A DNA stretch of 64,000 nucleotides, from NCBI GenBank assembly GCA_014155875.1, contig JACEFZ010011694.1:260224-324223 (forward strand), written 5' to 3'. Made by a program: the position numbers and the translations under genes. The notes beneath the pieces were generated by a model. It was not told the origin of the DNA and did not search any database. It saw only the letters and a program-made list of their open reading frames with translations. Below are positions 20,586-31,600 of this stretch, piece by piece (positions within the stretch are counted from its first letter, which is position 1; each line of letters opens with the position of its first letter). The stretch comes from Cepaea nemoralis. Lineage: Eukaryota; Mollusca; Gastropoda; Stylommatophora; Helicidae.

Positions 20586-21498
20586 AGTATAATCTATGAA
20601 GCACAAATTTATGTCTTTGTGTGTCTCTATTGACTTTTCTATTACTGTCCGTAATGTATATATTGCATTGTTTGTACCCTTTCTTTCCACAAATCCAAAC
20701 TGTTCTTCACTAATTTCCAGTGTTATGTTCTTTCTGGCTCTTCTCATTATAATTCTGAGTAGAAGTTTAGTAACATGGTTTATGAGGTTAGTTGTACGAA
20801 AATCGTCGCATTAAATTGCTCCTGGTCTTTTCTGTATAGTTATAAATACAGATTTCAGCATATCGCTCGGTAAATATCCACCGTTGTAAATATTATTCAA
20901 TATTATGGTTAATATATCTACTCTAAAATTTCCCAATACTTCTAATTATTCTATTGTGATTTCTGGCCCAGCTGTTTTTTTTTCTTTCTTCATGTTTCAC
21001 AGCGTCAGCGACTTCTTCGTTGAGAATAGGTGGACCTTCTCAGTTACTTTCTTCTATTAATTCTTCCCTTTCTCAATCATATAATTCTCTTATTTTCTCA
21101 TTCCACCTATTCATTATAACACCTTCCTCCAATAATATCTTTCCAGTTTTTGATGTCAAACACCCTGTATCTATTCTTATTTTTCATCCCATGAGCTCAC
21201 TGGTTTGCCAGTGCATATTTTTTTGCATCTTTAATGGATTTTAATTCATTTTTTTTCACTGCGTGTTTAACCAACTTTCTTTTTCCTTCACACATTTACC
21301 TGCTATTTTTATTATTTATCTTAGTATATTCTTTCTTGTTTGTCATTTTTACTCTATTCTCTTTTGTCCATCAGCATCAAGATTTCTTCATTCATCCATT
21401 TTTTTCTTAGTGGTTTGGCTTTTCTCCAGTAATATTTCTTTGCTAGTTTGATTAATAGAGACCTTTAACATTTCTCATTTCATTTATACTCTGTAGTT
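20586..21498 (-). mobile_element. RTE-like (family B) fragment, 3' part of an interrupted copy
   Basis: The minus strand carries the linker and RT N-terminal region of family B (FIDYTK, EEQFGFVERKGTNNAIYTLR, ISLPHE-type linker), with many stops. Homology to the copy at 36650-39840 stops at about 20586 within the FIDYTK region. At 21499-21513 it is interrupted by the RNase H element and continues at 24475. Confidence 0.85.
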
Positions 21499-21956
21499 TA
21501 AGTGATTGAACAGCATCATAGCATTCGGGGCATTCCCATAAGTGCTCCGTCCCCATCCTCAGCAGCCAGCAAAGAGTTCCAACACTAATAGTACCAGTAG
21601 CAATCTGATTATAAGTCCGTCTCGCCTTTCCTCTGAGCGTTGAGCATCGGCCAGATCCCTTCATCACTCCTCGTTGTCTCACTCTTGCCAGACCATGGTA
21701 ATCCATTTGCTCCTCCGAGGTGTGCACGTGCTCCCACAAGGCCGCAACCACGTCTGCCTTGTCATGTATCAATACTCCATCAAGTTCTGCAGAGCCAGCC
21801 AATCTGTCCGCCTGTTCATTTCCCAGCACACCGGCATGCCCCGGAGAAAAGATCCAGGCGATGCTTGTCACCCGTGACCTCCGAAGCGAAGCAAGCCACT
21901 CCGCACGAAATCTGCCCGTTCTCACCCTCGTCAGCCTCTTTCTGAGTCAGTTACAA

Positions 21957-21961
21957 TCACG

Positions 21962-22008
<47 letters not shown>

Positions 22009-23090
22009 GTATTCTCCATCCAGCGGAGAGCCGCAGTGACTGCCTCCACTCTCATTCTTAAGCTGGATGTTATGGTATCATATGCCAGGCTCTCCTGCCC
22101 CAAACATCGACCATTAGCTTTGGCTATGAACCCCCATCCACTTCTCTCACCCCTTGACACCGAACCATCTGTGTAGATAATCACATCACTCGAGTTAGCA
22201 TTGTCCTGAATTAGTTGCTGGATTTCCACTTCCGTGCCCCCTGCTGGCCACTCCCTGCACTCCCGGCTTAATGTGATTATAACTCTGCTCAAGTCTGACT
22301 GCTTTACGCCACGCCTAATGTTCTCCAAGGGGCACACCTGTCTGATCGTATCCTCCGCCTGAGCCATCCATGATTTCCCTCTTATCAGTCGCTGACCCTT
22401 AACTGCGTCCAGCGCCTCATGCAGTGGGTGGTCTGTGTCTGCAGCTACTCTGAGGTATGCCTTCGCCTGCATCACCTTGAGCCTACCAGCAACAGTCGGC
22501 AGACCAAGGATGTAACGCATACACACTACTGGGGTGTCTCTAGTGCATCCCAGAATGACCCGCATAGCTTCGTTCTGTATGCGCTCTAACTTCACCAGCT
22601 GACTCTCTGAGACAGTGAGCAGACCTAATCCATAATAAATTACTGAGACGATCAAGTGCTGGTATAGTGTGAAAAGCATTTTCTGCTCTATGTCCATTGC
22701 AGCCATAGTTTTAAGTGCATTGAGTCCCTTTTGAGTTCTTGTCACGACCGTCTCCACATGGTCCTTGAAGGATAGGCTCCTGTCAAATGTGATCCTCAGA
22801 TACTTCAGTTTGTTCTCTCTGCTGACATTTCTACCATCTATCGCGAGGCTTGGGACATCAGTTCTTACAATCCTGTTGTCCAGAGAGCACCACAAAACAG
22901 CTGCCTTTTCCGGGTGGATGACAGCACTCATTTCTGTGCACCAGTCAATCACTTTATCTACTGTCGCCTGTAACTTCTGGGCTGATTGCTCCCTATCTCT
23001 CCCCTGCCTATATGCAAGAATATCATTTGCAAATGTTAGTATTCTTCCAACCCCTGGTGCTTCTAGGTTTGCAATCTTGCTCGTATACAC
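21957..23090 (-). pseudogene. RT core, connection and RNase H N-terminal half
   Basis: The frame covers FNVYTSKIANLE-type sequence after the QGSA box, the mutated catalytic box FANDI, AYRQGRDRE, YLRITFDRSLSF, MRVILGCTRDTPVVCMRY, and RNase H up to YTDGS, SLRMRVEAV and RWMENT. There the (CA)n microsatellite replaces the next codons. The continuing RNase H (VTDSE, FSPGHAG, EQADRLAGSAE, LWECPECYD) lies at 21925-21514 in another frame. Confidence 0.87.
21963..22007. repeat. (TG)n microsatellite inside RNase H codons
   Basis: About 22 TG units sit exactly between the codons for RWMENT and for IVIVTDSE. In the related copy at 30600-30660 the corresponding spot has only acgatgtgtgagt. A short TG seed in the coding sequence has thus expanded. 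Confidence 0.93.
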
Positions 23091-23333
23091 ATTAAAGAAA
23101 GAGCACCGGCGAGACTGCAGATCCCTGTAGCAGTCCCGGGGTTAATATATGTGGCTCTGAGGTCCATGCGCCCAGACGGAGAGCAACGCGACGAGAGTGC
23201 AGGACGGCTCTATCCAGTTCACCAAACAGGGATTGACCCGCTTCTCCATCAGTGCGGTCATCAAAATATCATATCGAACTCTATTGTACGCATCCTCGAG
23301 ATCAAGCGCTACCGCCATCGTTTCCTGTCTACT

Positions 23334-24455
23334 CTAGAACCCCCCATAAACATCAAAGGCAAAATTGGCTGCATTAGACCAGGTATCTTGTCCTGGCCTG
23401 TAGCTCCCCAGGCCTCTTGGAAGAAGCTTCCCCCTTTCCAAAAAATCCTGCAGCTTAACAGCGACTATCTTCTCTAAAACCTTCCCAAATGTATTTTGAA
23501 AGGTGATGATCCTAAAGCCGCTAAGCTTTGACTGATCCTTGAATGGTTTATGGAGAATGATGAGATAGCTGTGCACCCAATCCTGCGGTACTGATGCTGT
23601 CCTAATGCTCTGGTTAAAGCAGTCGATCATCTCCTCCAGGTCTGCTTCGCTCAAACCCTTCATGTGGCCATACCTGACCCCATCGGGCCCTGGTGCCGTG
23701 TCTTTTGCCTTTTTCAAAATGTGTTTAACATCTTCCACCCGTATGATGTCTTCATACTGCATATTCTTCGTGGTGCCAGATAGCTCCTCTCTAACTGCAT
23801 CCCTGGTGTCCGCATCATTATGATTGGTCTGCTCTAAAAATCTCTGGAGAAACGCCTCCCCTTTCTCTTTGTCTGTTGTCACACACACACCATCATCTCT
23901 ATAGATTGTTCCCACTGTCATCGGCCGATCTTTTCTCTGCATTTGCCTGTGCAGTTTCCAGAATTTCTGCAGCGTTTTATCCCCTCCAATCTCTTTCATG
24001 AAACATTCCCATTTTGCCTTTTTGGCCTCTGCAGCACAGCGCTTGAAAACCTCCACCTTGTCTTTCTTGACATTTTCCGCTGTGTCCACTTCCTCTCGTG
24101 AGCTTCGAAGTGTCGTCTGTCGCACTTTCTTTAGCTGCTTCACTGCAGCTCTCTTTGCTTTCCAAGTATGGTCTACTTCTGGGGTCCACCATGGGGGATG
24201 CAAAAAGGGAGTTTTAATAGTCCTGTTGCATGCCCCTTGTCTGAGGCGTCCAAGAAGGCAATCGGTCCACTCATACCGGAAGGTCTTGCGCGCTCTCCCA
24301 GTTTTAACTTTCCTGGGATTAGAGATCAGGACTGAGCATGGCATGTGATCACTCCCATGGTCATTCAAAACATTCCACTTTACATCAAGGACTGATGACT
24401 GGGAGACAAGTGCCAAGTCAATAGCTGTGTCTGCATCGCCAGGCCTCATTGCCAT
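23334..24455 (-). pseudogene. Endonuclease C-terminus and RT N-terminal region (373 codons)
   Basis: The frame shows the last endonuclease motif (NDHGSDHMPCSVLI, with the SDH catalytic histidine), HPPWWTPEVDHTWKAKRAA, FWKLHRQMQRKDRPMT, KAKDTAPGPDGVRYGHMKG (RT N-terminal region), and GFRIITFQNTFGKVLEKIV. It ends at NAANFAFDV, just before a frameshift into the palm. It would combine target nicking and polymerisation in the parent protein. The first methionine is internal. Confidence 0.88.
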
Positions 24456-24474
24456 TCTTGACGGCCTACCATCA

Positions 24475-24725
24475 TAAGTATTGCACAGTACCTATTTTTA
24501 ACAGAAAGTCTGTATTGTTCTTGAATTTCTTTATCTACTTTCAGAACCTCTTTATAAAGTCTTACGTGCTTAACCATCCCCCCTCTCTTTAATCTTACTT
24601 TTATTTGTCCACATAGTGGTACACGATCGCTATTACAGTCAGCACCAGGCATTGTCTTTACATTAATTAAAGCATTTCTAAATCTTTTATTAATAAGTAT
24701 GTAGTCAATTTGGTTTCGCATTTTT
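24475..24725 (-). mobile_element. RTE-like (family B) fragment, 5' part of the interrupted copy
   Basis: The minus strand encodes the end of the endonuclease (RNQIDYILINKRFRNALI, DRVPLCGQIKVRLKR) and the start of the linker, as in the full family B copy near 38650-38880. Homology stops at about 24725, so the original insertion was truncated or later deleted. Confidence 0.88.
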
Positions 24726-24799
24726 CTGAAATACAAGTCATCAAAAGAGCACGACTAACACTGTATGATGTCAATGGTGCAGCACATGGCGACAACTTT

Positions 24800-25580
24800 G
24801 AATTGGACAAACACATCTGATGTATTGAAAACAATGAAAGATGATACGAGGATCTATCCATACAAGTGAGACACTGAAGTGTTGAAGACAATGAAAGAAG
24901 ACACGAGGATCTACCCACACAAGCCAGAGACACTGAAGTGTTGAAGACAATGAAAGAAGACACGAGGATCTATCCACACAATCTAGAGACACTGAAGTGT
25001 TGAAGACAATGAAAGAAGACACGAGGATCTACCCACACAAGCCAGAGACACTGAAGTGTTGAAGACAATGAAAGAAGACACGAGGATCTAGTCACACAAG
25101 TGAGACACTGAAGTGTTGAAGACAATGAAAGATGATACAAGGATCTACCCACACAAGCCAGAGACACTGAAGTGTTGAAGACAATGAAAGAAGACACGAG
25201 GATCTACCCACACAAGTGAGACACTGGAGTGTTGAAGACAATGAAAGAAGACACGAGGATATAGTCACACAAGTGAGACACTGAAGTGTTGAAGACAATG
25301 AAAGAAGACACGATGATATAGTCACACAAGCGATTCACTGAAGTATTGAAGAGAATGAAAGAAGACACGAGGAGCTAGCCACACAATCTAGAGACACTGA
25401 AGTATTGAAGACAATGAAAGAAGACACGAGAATCTATCCATACAATCGAGACACTTGAGTGTAGAAGACATTGAAAGAAGATACGAGGAGCTAGTCACAC
25501 AAGCGAGACACTGAAGTGTTGAAGACAATGAAAAAAGACATAAATGCCGGAGGAGCTAACTACACATGCTAGAGACACTC
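24800..25580. repeat. Minisatellite, unit about 59 bp (about 13 copies)
   Basis: Units contain gacactgaagtgttgaagac, aatgaaagaagacacgagga and a variable ctacccacacaa or tagtcacacaag segment. Steps of 59-61 bp are seen between copies at 24871, 24932, 24991 and 25050. Shorter variants lack a few bases before gagacac. No coding origin recognised. Confidence 0.93.
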
Positions 25581-26500
25581 TAATCTCATCAGTACAACCT
25601 ATAGGTAAAGGAATCAGAGATGGATCACACAGAAAGTAATTAGGGTAATAGAAGAAAGAAAACACTCCCAAGTACACAGAGATATAATTAGATGAAGCTG
25701 GAGGAAGAATGACTTGCGCGATGAAAGTCTCTCGCCCGAGTCCATCCGAATCCAGTGGCCAGACAAGTAAAGACGACTTGAGACGAATACAGCTGCAGTG
25801 GATGACCAGGGCGCTCTTCGTGCCTTGCCGTGCTCAATGCATTCCACAACGCTTTGCAGGTAAACGCCGTCTTGACTTTTGATTCATCAATGGTTTCTGC
25901 CTCACAGTCTGCTGAGTCCTGCCTTCACAATAAATTACAGATTGCTTTGACGCAGAATCGGTTTCCCTCGCTTGGTTTTGCCGGCCTGTCACAGCTGTTG
26001 CCCTCGTGGGGGACTCTGTCGCATAGAGATAGAAGTAAATAGATTCTCACACACAAACTATACGCCAGCACTGAGAACTGACACCGGGAACGACAAGGAA
26101 CAGTCTATAATGAATAGAATTGTCAATTGTCATAGAACATACAGTCTCCCGTAGTTGCAAGGACAAGATGGTGACCTTTTTTCGAACATCAGGACCGAAG
26201 AAAAATGGGGAATTCAGATCACGATTACATGTAGTAAATGATAGGTCTGGCAACAGAAAACAGAGATATGCTAGAAATATGGAAGAAGTACAGCGGAGAA
26301 TCGTACGAGGAAACGACAAAGAGTCCATATACTATACGTGGACGGCATCGTTATTGGAGGAAGTATGATCAGAACTACAAGTCTGTCATCACCAGACTGT
26401 GACGACATACCAGCAGAACTAACGCCGGCATTAGAGGAAGATAGCGTCGTTATCTACCATGTGTGAACATCTACATCAGAACTGTTTAGCCCAAAGCATG
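25581..26500. other. Unrecognised DNA
   Basis: Short open frames without motifs. I see no supported gene. Confidence 0.45.
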
Positions 26501-26504
26501 GAAG

Positions 26505-26765
26505 AAAACAGTTTAATCCCTCTCCCAAAATGCAATTAAAACTGTGTACCAATTGCACTGTCGCACTAATAATTCATTATAGCAAAATCCCTCCTCCAGG
26601 TCGTCATGAAGAGAGTTGAGAGTAAGTAAAAATACGAAGTACAAGAAGTTTTGGCAGGTATCAGACAGGGTAGAGGAACCTGGGACCATATCTTCAACAC
26701 GAGAGCCATCTTTGAGAAATGCAGAGAGTACAAGATAGATCTTTATATTAGGAGAGTTCATTTGA
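26505..26765 (+). pseudogene. Non-LTR retrotransposon RT fragment (N-terminal RT motifs)
   Basis: The plus strand contains degraded RT motifs in several frames: SLIPLPKC (usual LIPIPKKG), SKILLQVV-like text, and then a clear AGIRQGRGTWDHIFNTRA with IFEKCREYKIDLYI. This matches the conserved GFR-GRGT-DHIF and EKCREY-LYL region of endonuclease-RT LINEs. The catalytic box is absent. It differs from families A-C but might belong with the fragment at 34285. Confidence 0.72.
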
Positions 26766-26908
26766 AATCCGTTCGTGTCGCACCGCACGTATTTGCGTAC
26801 GTTGAACATGATCATGTCCTAGTCATGTGATAAGTACTGACCAATGAATACAAGAGCACGTGTTTATCGTCCCATGATGCATAGGTTCTGTTTCTGACAG
26901 TTGAGATA

Positions 26909-27925
26909 ATGGCCGGGTTGATCCAAAATCCGCCCAAAGCAGCTCAAAGAGCGGTGATTTAGTTTCTTTCATTTGAAGGATGTCGACCAGTGGACATTCA
27001 TCGAAGAATGCAGGCAGCGTACGGTAACGAATGTGTGTCGAAGACAACAGTGGCAGACTGGGCACGAATGTTTCGGAAAGGACGTCAGTTCACGACAAAT
27101 CTTCGACGGCCGGGTCAAGCGCATATTGTTGCTTTAGAAAAAAAACCATCGCCAAAATTGATGCAGCAGTACAGATGAACCGTTGTCGAAGCATACGTTC
27201 GCTAGCGAAAGAATTTGATGTGTCAATTGGGACAATTCAAAAGGTCGTTCGTAAGAAACTGCAATATCGGAAGGTGTGTTCACAGTGGGTACCACGGATG
27301 TTGACAGACCACCAACAAAAGGAACGCATAGGATGGTGTTTGAACCACTTGCTGCGTAACAGAGTGGAAGGTGATGCATTTTTCTTTCGCATAGTGGCAG
27401 GCGATGAATCACGGTGTCACCACTTTGAGCCGAGCAGCAAAAGAGAGAGCATGCAATGGAAGCATGCTGGATCAACAAAAGCCAAAAAGTTCAAGTTACA
27501 GGTTTCCGCTGGCAAGTTTATGCTGAGCGCATTTTTGTTTTACTATGAAGGGCTATTGTTGGCCGACTTTAAAGAACCTGGTGTCAACATCAACTCTACA
27601 CACTAGTTGGAAACTCTAGAAAAGCTGTAAAAAGCCATCAAGAATAAACGACCCAGCATGCTTTCTCGTGATGTGATTTTGTTGCATGATATTTCTCGTC
27701 CGCATGTTGCAAAGATTGTGCAGGAAGCATTAGCTTGGAAGAAGTGGGAAATTCTGCAACATCTAGCCTACATTTCTGATTTGTCACCATGTGATCTTCA
27801 TTTGTCCGGACCTCCCCAAAAAAAAAAAAGCTCTCTAGGGCAACGATTTCACACAGTTTCAGACGTAATGTTCGAGGTAAACACTTGGTTCAGTGAGCAA
27901 CCACAAACTTTGATCTTAGCCAAAT
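26909..27925 (+). pseudogene. Degenerate mariner transposase
   Basis: Translation begins at ATG 26909 (MAGLIQNPPKAAQR), meets a stop, then gives the mariner helix-turn-helix (FEGCRPVDIHRRMQAAYGNE, VSKTTVADWARMFRKGR). It continues with SIRSLAKEFDVSIGTIQKVV, VPRMLTDHQ, the first catalytic region VAGDES, the second LLHDISRPH and the third SDLSPCDLHL. This is a D,D34D-type mariner layout. Several frameshifts and stops (near 27130, 27600 and 27650) inactivate it. It would cut and paste DNA at TA sites; I did not find its TIRs. Confidence 0.87.
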
Positions 27926-28366
27926 GGCCGGGTGTGTCTTTCTGTTTCACCAAGGGGGTCACCTCCGACAGCGGGAGAGACGTTAGGTGTCACTGCAGAG
28001 GTATCGTCTGCTCCAGGACGATGCATTCCCCAGCCAACAGGGTGGCCATCCTGTCAAAATGTGCTCTCCTCATTTGGCAAGGGAGTATTTCCAGATGTAG
28101 AACAACAGATGGGAGACTTGAAAAAAAAAGAAGCAATATGCCAAGAGGTGGCAACTGTGACATTCCAACTATCACTATTGCACACGCATTGTAGAATATG
28201 TCTACAAACTTTTGGCATCAGCTTTAGACGCTGTCTGAATGTCACAACATGATCACATCAGGAGACATATTACAGAAAACTGTAGGCTCACCAAAATAGA
28301 TACGGCTGGAGAATATATGATTAGAAACTTAATACATACTTTAGACTACATGTAATTTACAGAGAG

Positions 28367-28367
<1 letters not shown>
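27926..28367. other. Unrecognised spacer
   Basis: Nothing recognised between the mariner remnant and the (AAT)n tract. Confidence 0.45.

Positions 28368-28423
<56 letters not shown>
28368..28423. repeat. (AAT)n microsatellite
   Basis: About 18 TAA/AAT units ending at the TA where the next mariner begins; the element inserted into this TA-rich repeat. Confidence 0.96.
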
Positions 28424-28424
<1 letters not shown>

Positions 28425-28998
28425 GAGGGGAAGTCAATAAGTAAGTCACACATGTATGTAGAAAAATAACTAAATATGTTAACAACTTGAAACCAGTTTA
28501 TTATTATACATACATTGTCCCTTTATTTCTCAACATAATTTCCACCAACGTTGATGCACTTTTCCCATCTTTTTATCAGTTCTCCCAAAACCGGCTGCAT
28601 AGAACTACGTGCTTTGTTTTCCAAACCATGTTTTCACTTCACATTCAATTTCGGCGCCATTCACGTACTTGAGAAAAGTTTTCTACCCAGCTTTGCACCG
28701 CTTTTCGGGACAAACATTTGTCAGCATAAACAGGAAGCATTTCATTATGAATGTCTATTGCAGACAGTCCTTTTACCCACAAAAATCACACAACAATACG
28801 TTGCTCTTTGGTTGTACACTCCGTAAGTAGAGTCGCCATTTTGTTTATGCGCTGCGTATGCGCATGAGACACCTAGCGCCACCTGACGAACGGGAATAAA
28901 AAGTTCGATGTTGCTGTCACCCAATAACATCTGTAGAAAACACCAACTGCATTTACCTGCCATCCCACAGAACTGTGTTACTTACTGACTCGCCCAAG
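28424..28998 (-). mobile_element. Internally deleted mariner with TIRs and TA target duplication
   Basis: The left end CGAGGGGAAGTCAATAAGTA and the right end, read in reverse complement as CTTGGGCGAGTCAGTAAGTA, are imperfect TIRs. Both are bordered by TA (28422-28423, 28999-29000). Inside, the minus strand encodes the transposase N-terminus (MATLLTECTTKEQR, FLWVKGLSAIDIHNEM, ADKCLSRKAVQSWVENF). It then runs directly into the C-terminus (KTWFGKQ, and in another frame KRWEKCINVGGNYVEK). The catalytic core is missing, so this is a non-autonomous deletion derivative of a lineage different from the remnants at 11790 and 26909. Confidence 0.9.
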
Positions 28999-29004
28999 TA
29001 AATG

Positions 29005-29375
29005 CATCAAACATTTTGATAGACAACCCGAAACATCGAATTTATAGACAAACAATAAAAACATTAAATTTGTATAGAGTAATACAAATATTCAATGTAA
29101 TAAAAACACTGAATTTATAGTAAGAAAAAAAAATTAGAATTGATAGAGAGACAATAACTACATTGAAGTTATCCATCATCAACTGTAAACATTGAAGTTA
29201 GACACAATAAATAAACATCGAATTTATACAGTGACCGTTAAAAACATTGAGCTTATAGACAAAATATAAATTATTCTATTGCATAAGACACAGTAAAAAA
29301 TATTATATTTTTTGAGTGACAATTGGAAATACTCAATTTATAGACAGACAGTCAAAGTATGAAATGCATAGAAAG
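29005..29375. repeat. Decayed AT-rich tandem repeat
   Basis: Words such as aaacatcgaatttatagac and aacaataaaaacatt recur roughly every 30-60 bp with heavy divergence, suggesting an old minisatellite. Confidence 0.55.
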
Positions 29376-29519
29376 ACAATGAAAACAGTGGATCCGAGAT
29401 TCTGTGAGACAGAACTCCATTCAGCAACTGCTTGGTGGCAGCAATCAAAGAAGCTCTGGGCTATACAGACAGAGGCAGACCAAGCAAACACGCGAATCAA
29501 TTCATTACAGGTATTCATT

Positions 29520-29765
29520 CATCTTCCTCTTCCTCCGCCTCCTGCTCCTCCTCTCCGCCTGCCTTCCTTCCTGCCTTCCTGCCTTCCTTTCTGCCTTCCT
29601 TCCTTCCTTCCTTCCTGCCTGCCTTCCTGCCTTCCTGCCCCCTCCCTCCCTCCCTCCCTCCCTCCCTTCCTTCCTTCCTTCCTTCCTTCCTTCCTTCCTT
29701 CCTCCCTCCATTCCTCCCTTCCTTCCTGCCTTTTGTCTTTCTTTCTTTTTTTCTTCTTCTTTCTT
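29520..29765. repeat. (CCTT)n/(CCTG)-rich polypyrimidine tract
   Basis: A strand-asymmetric C/T tract of CCTT, CCTG and CCCT tetramers. Frames give Leu/Pro/Ser-rich peptides that I do not accept. Confidence 0.95.
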
Positions 29766-30143
29766 TATTTGCATTTCGCAAATATGAACACATATATAGA
29801 TAATAAACGCCACAGCTTGTGGCATAACTTCCCGGCCACTATGAGTTATTTCTGGACATGTCTTTGTTGCGGGACACATGGATCTCCCTGGCCCTGGTGT
29901 ACAGGGCCGTGCCTCGACTTGTGGTCAGCGGTCATGTTGTCTGTGTCACAAGGACACTCATCACCAGTGTTGCGATGTGCATGAAGAGGTGATACCTGAC
30001 ACCGTCATGGGTCGTGCGAAGAGTGATGTTATCACGTGTTCTGTTTTGTGAAGTTCATGATGTGGGAAGCCACTGTTGTTTCTTGCCTACCTGGTTTTGG
30101 ATTGCACCGAGCTACAGGCTTGACGAAACAGGGCAACTCAACC
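29766..30143. other. Unrecognised spacer
   Basis: No gene, repeat or element recognised. Confidence 0.45.
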
Positions 30144-30660
30144 CCATTGACGATGATTGATTGATTGATTGATTTAGGAACCGACGTCACAGTATTCGGG
30201 GCATTCCCATAAGCGCTCCGTCCCCATCCTCAGCAGCCAGCGAAGAGTTCCAACACTAATAGTACCAGTAGCAATCTGATTATATGTCCGTCTCGCCTTT
30301 CCTCTGAGCGTCGATCGTCGGCCAGATCCCCTCATCGCCCCTCGCTGACGCATTCTTGCCAGACCATGGTAATCCATTTGCTCCTCCGAGGTGTACACGT
30401 GCTCCCACAAGGCCGCAACCACGTCTGCCTTGTCATGCAGCAATACTCCACCAAGTTCTGCAGAGCCAGCCAATCTGTCCGCCTGTTCATTCCCTAGCGC
30501 ACCAGCATGCCCCAGAGAAAAGATCCAGACGATGTTTGTCACCCGTGACTTCCGAATCGAAGCAAGCCACTCTGCACGAAGCCTGCCTGTCCTTACCCTA
30601 CTCAGCATGCTTTCTGAGTCAGTTACAATCACGATGTGTGAGTCATATGAAGGATGTGTC
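30144..30660 (-). mobile_element. RNase H retrotransposon 3' fragment with (ATCA)n tail
   Basis: The minus strand encodes the second half of RNase H (IVIVTDSESMLSRVRTGR, IFSLGHAGALGNEQADRLAG) and the C-terminal region ending ERLWECPEYCDVGS, then a tail of ATCA repeats at about 30152-30176. It is truncated at about 30650 within RNase H. It is closest to the element at 21514-24474 but lacks the (TG)n expansion. Confidence 0.9.
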
Positions 30661-30865
30661 AAGCGCAGAGCACGTGCTCCGTAGCTCCGCCCATGTTACG
30701 AATTATCAGTCACCAGTATGGTTTTAACCCAGCGGAGCCCCGCCTTTCAGTGAGAGTGCCGGATCCCGCCACGAAATGTCCCAGGAGTTGGGGCGGGCTG
30801 GCTAGTCTACATTCTCAAGTTTATTTGTTTTGTCGATAAGTACATGTTTACGTGTTAACTTCATA

Positions 30866-31181
30866 GGTACTTCAATTTTAATTCACCGCAAACAACCGCA
30901 AACAAAGAAGAATCCCTTCGAGCCTCATTTGCATCGGTCCGGCAATCATTTTCCGGTTTAGTGTTCGGTGGACTGCTAGACCGATCGATGGATGTTTTTA
31001 AGTTTTTGGGCCCGTAGGGCCCTCACTGTCGCCGACAGGGGCGGGCTAAAAAAACTAAAAAAACATCCATCAATCGGTCTAGCAGTCCACCGAACACTAA
31101 ACCGGAAAATGATTGCTGGACCGATGCAAATGAGGCTCGAAGGGATTCTTCTTTGTTGCGGTGAATTAAAGTTGAAGTACC
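30866..31181. mobile_element. Foldback MITE with long inverted arms and 8-bp TSD
   Basis: Arms of about 130 bp are near-perfect inverted repeats, starting GGTACTTCAA and ending TTGAAGTACC, around a loop near 31000-31050. The loop holds two short palindromes (gggcccgtagggccc, ctgtcgccgacag). A perfect 8-bp direct repeat acttcata flanks the element (30858-30865 and 31182-31189). The TSD length fits hAT, P, Merlin or similar cut-and-paste families. There is no coding capacity, and the mobilising transposase is unknown. Confidence 0.88.
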
Positions 31182-31339
31182 ACTTCATAACAGAGTGCGA
31201 GGTATCCATTGCCACATTTATACTATTAATAAGATTGACAAGAAGTCTGCGTGGCTGAAAGAAATAGAGCATCCGATTTATTGATGGTGGGGTAGGGGGC
31301 TCAACGTTGTCTTCCGGTTGAGAAAGCAATGGCAAACTA

Positions 31340-31586
31340 AATAAATAAATGTTTTGCATATCCTTTACAGGACACCGCTGTCAACATCAGCATCTTTCAG
31401 CGGTATGTTGATTTCTTGACAAGATTACGCTCAGTAGTTTGCCATTGATTTCTGAGCGGCCGGCTCAGTTATCCCGCAAGTCACCAGCGGGGATCGAACC
31501 GCTCCCAGCTCTCGCCCCGCTACGAGACTCTGCGTGATAAACGGGATTACGGAGAAAGTGTTGTAACCCCTCGGCCAGAGAGACCG
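31340..31586 (-). mobile_element. tRNA-derived SINE, best-preserved copy
   Basis: On the minus strand box A TGGCCGAGGGG (31567-31577) matches TRGYNNARNNG exactly, and box B GGTTCGATCC (31491-31500) lies about 65 bp downstream. The body contains CTGAGCGTAATCTTGTCAAG, and the 3' end is CTGTAAAGGATATGCAAAAC with an ATTT-repeat tail. TSDs gcaatggcaaacta and gcaatgggaaacta (31326-31339, 31587-31600) differ at one base. The box spacing and extra body show a tRNA-derived SINE, not a tRNA gene. Confidence 0.93.
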
Positions 31587-31600
31587 GCAATGGGAAACTA

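Larger units (their letters stand above)
21514..24474 (-). mobile_element. 5'-truncated RNase H retrotransposon nested in an RTE-like element
   Basis: The element reads (minus) endonuclease C-terminus, RT, connection and RNase H. Its edges are defined by an imperfect duplication taagtgattgaacag (21499-21513) and taagtattgcacag (24475-24488) within family B sequence. Frames are split at about 23330 and 23090, and at the (TG)n expansion at 21963-22007. The catalytic box reads FANDI rather than FADD, so the RT should be inactive. It is the same subfamily as the fragment at 30174. Confidence 0.9.

Noticed and set aside
31491..31577. tRNA gene on the minus strand
   Set aside because: Box A and box B are present, but their spacing, the absent cloverleaf and acceptor stem, and the shared long body in five copies show a SINE.
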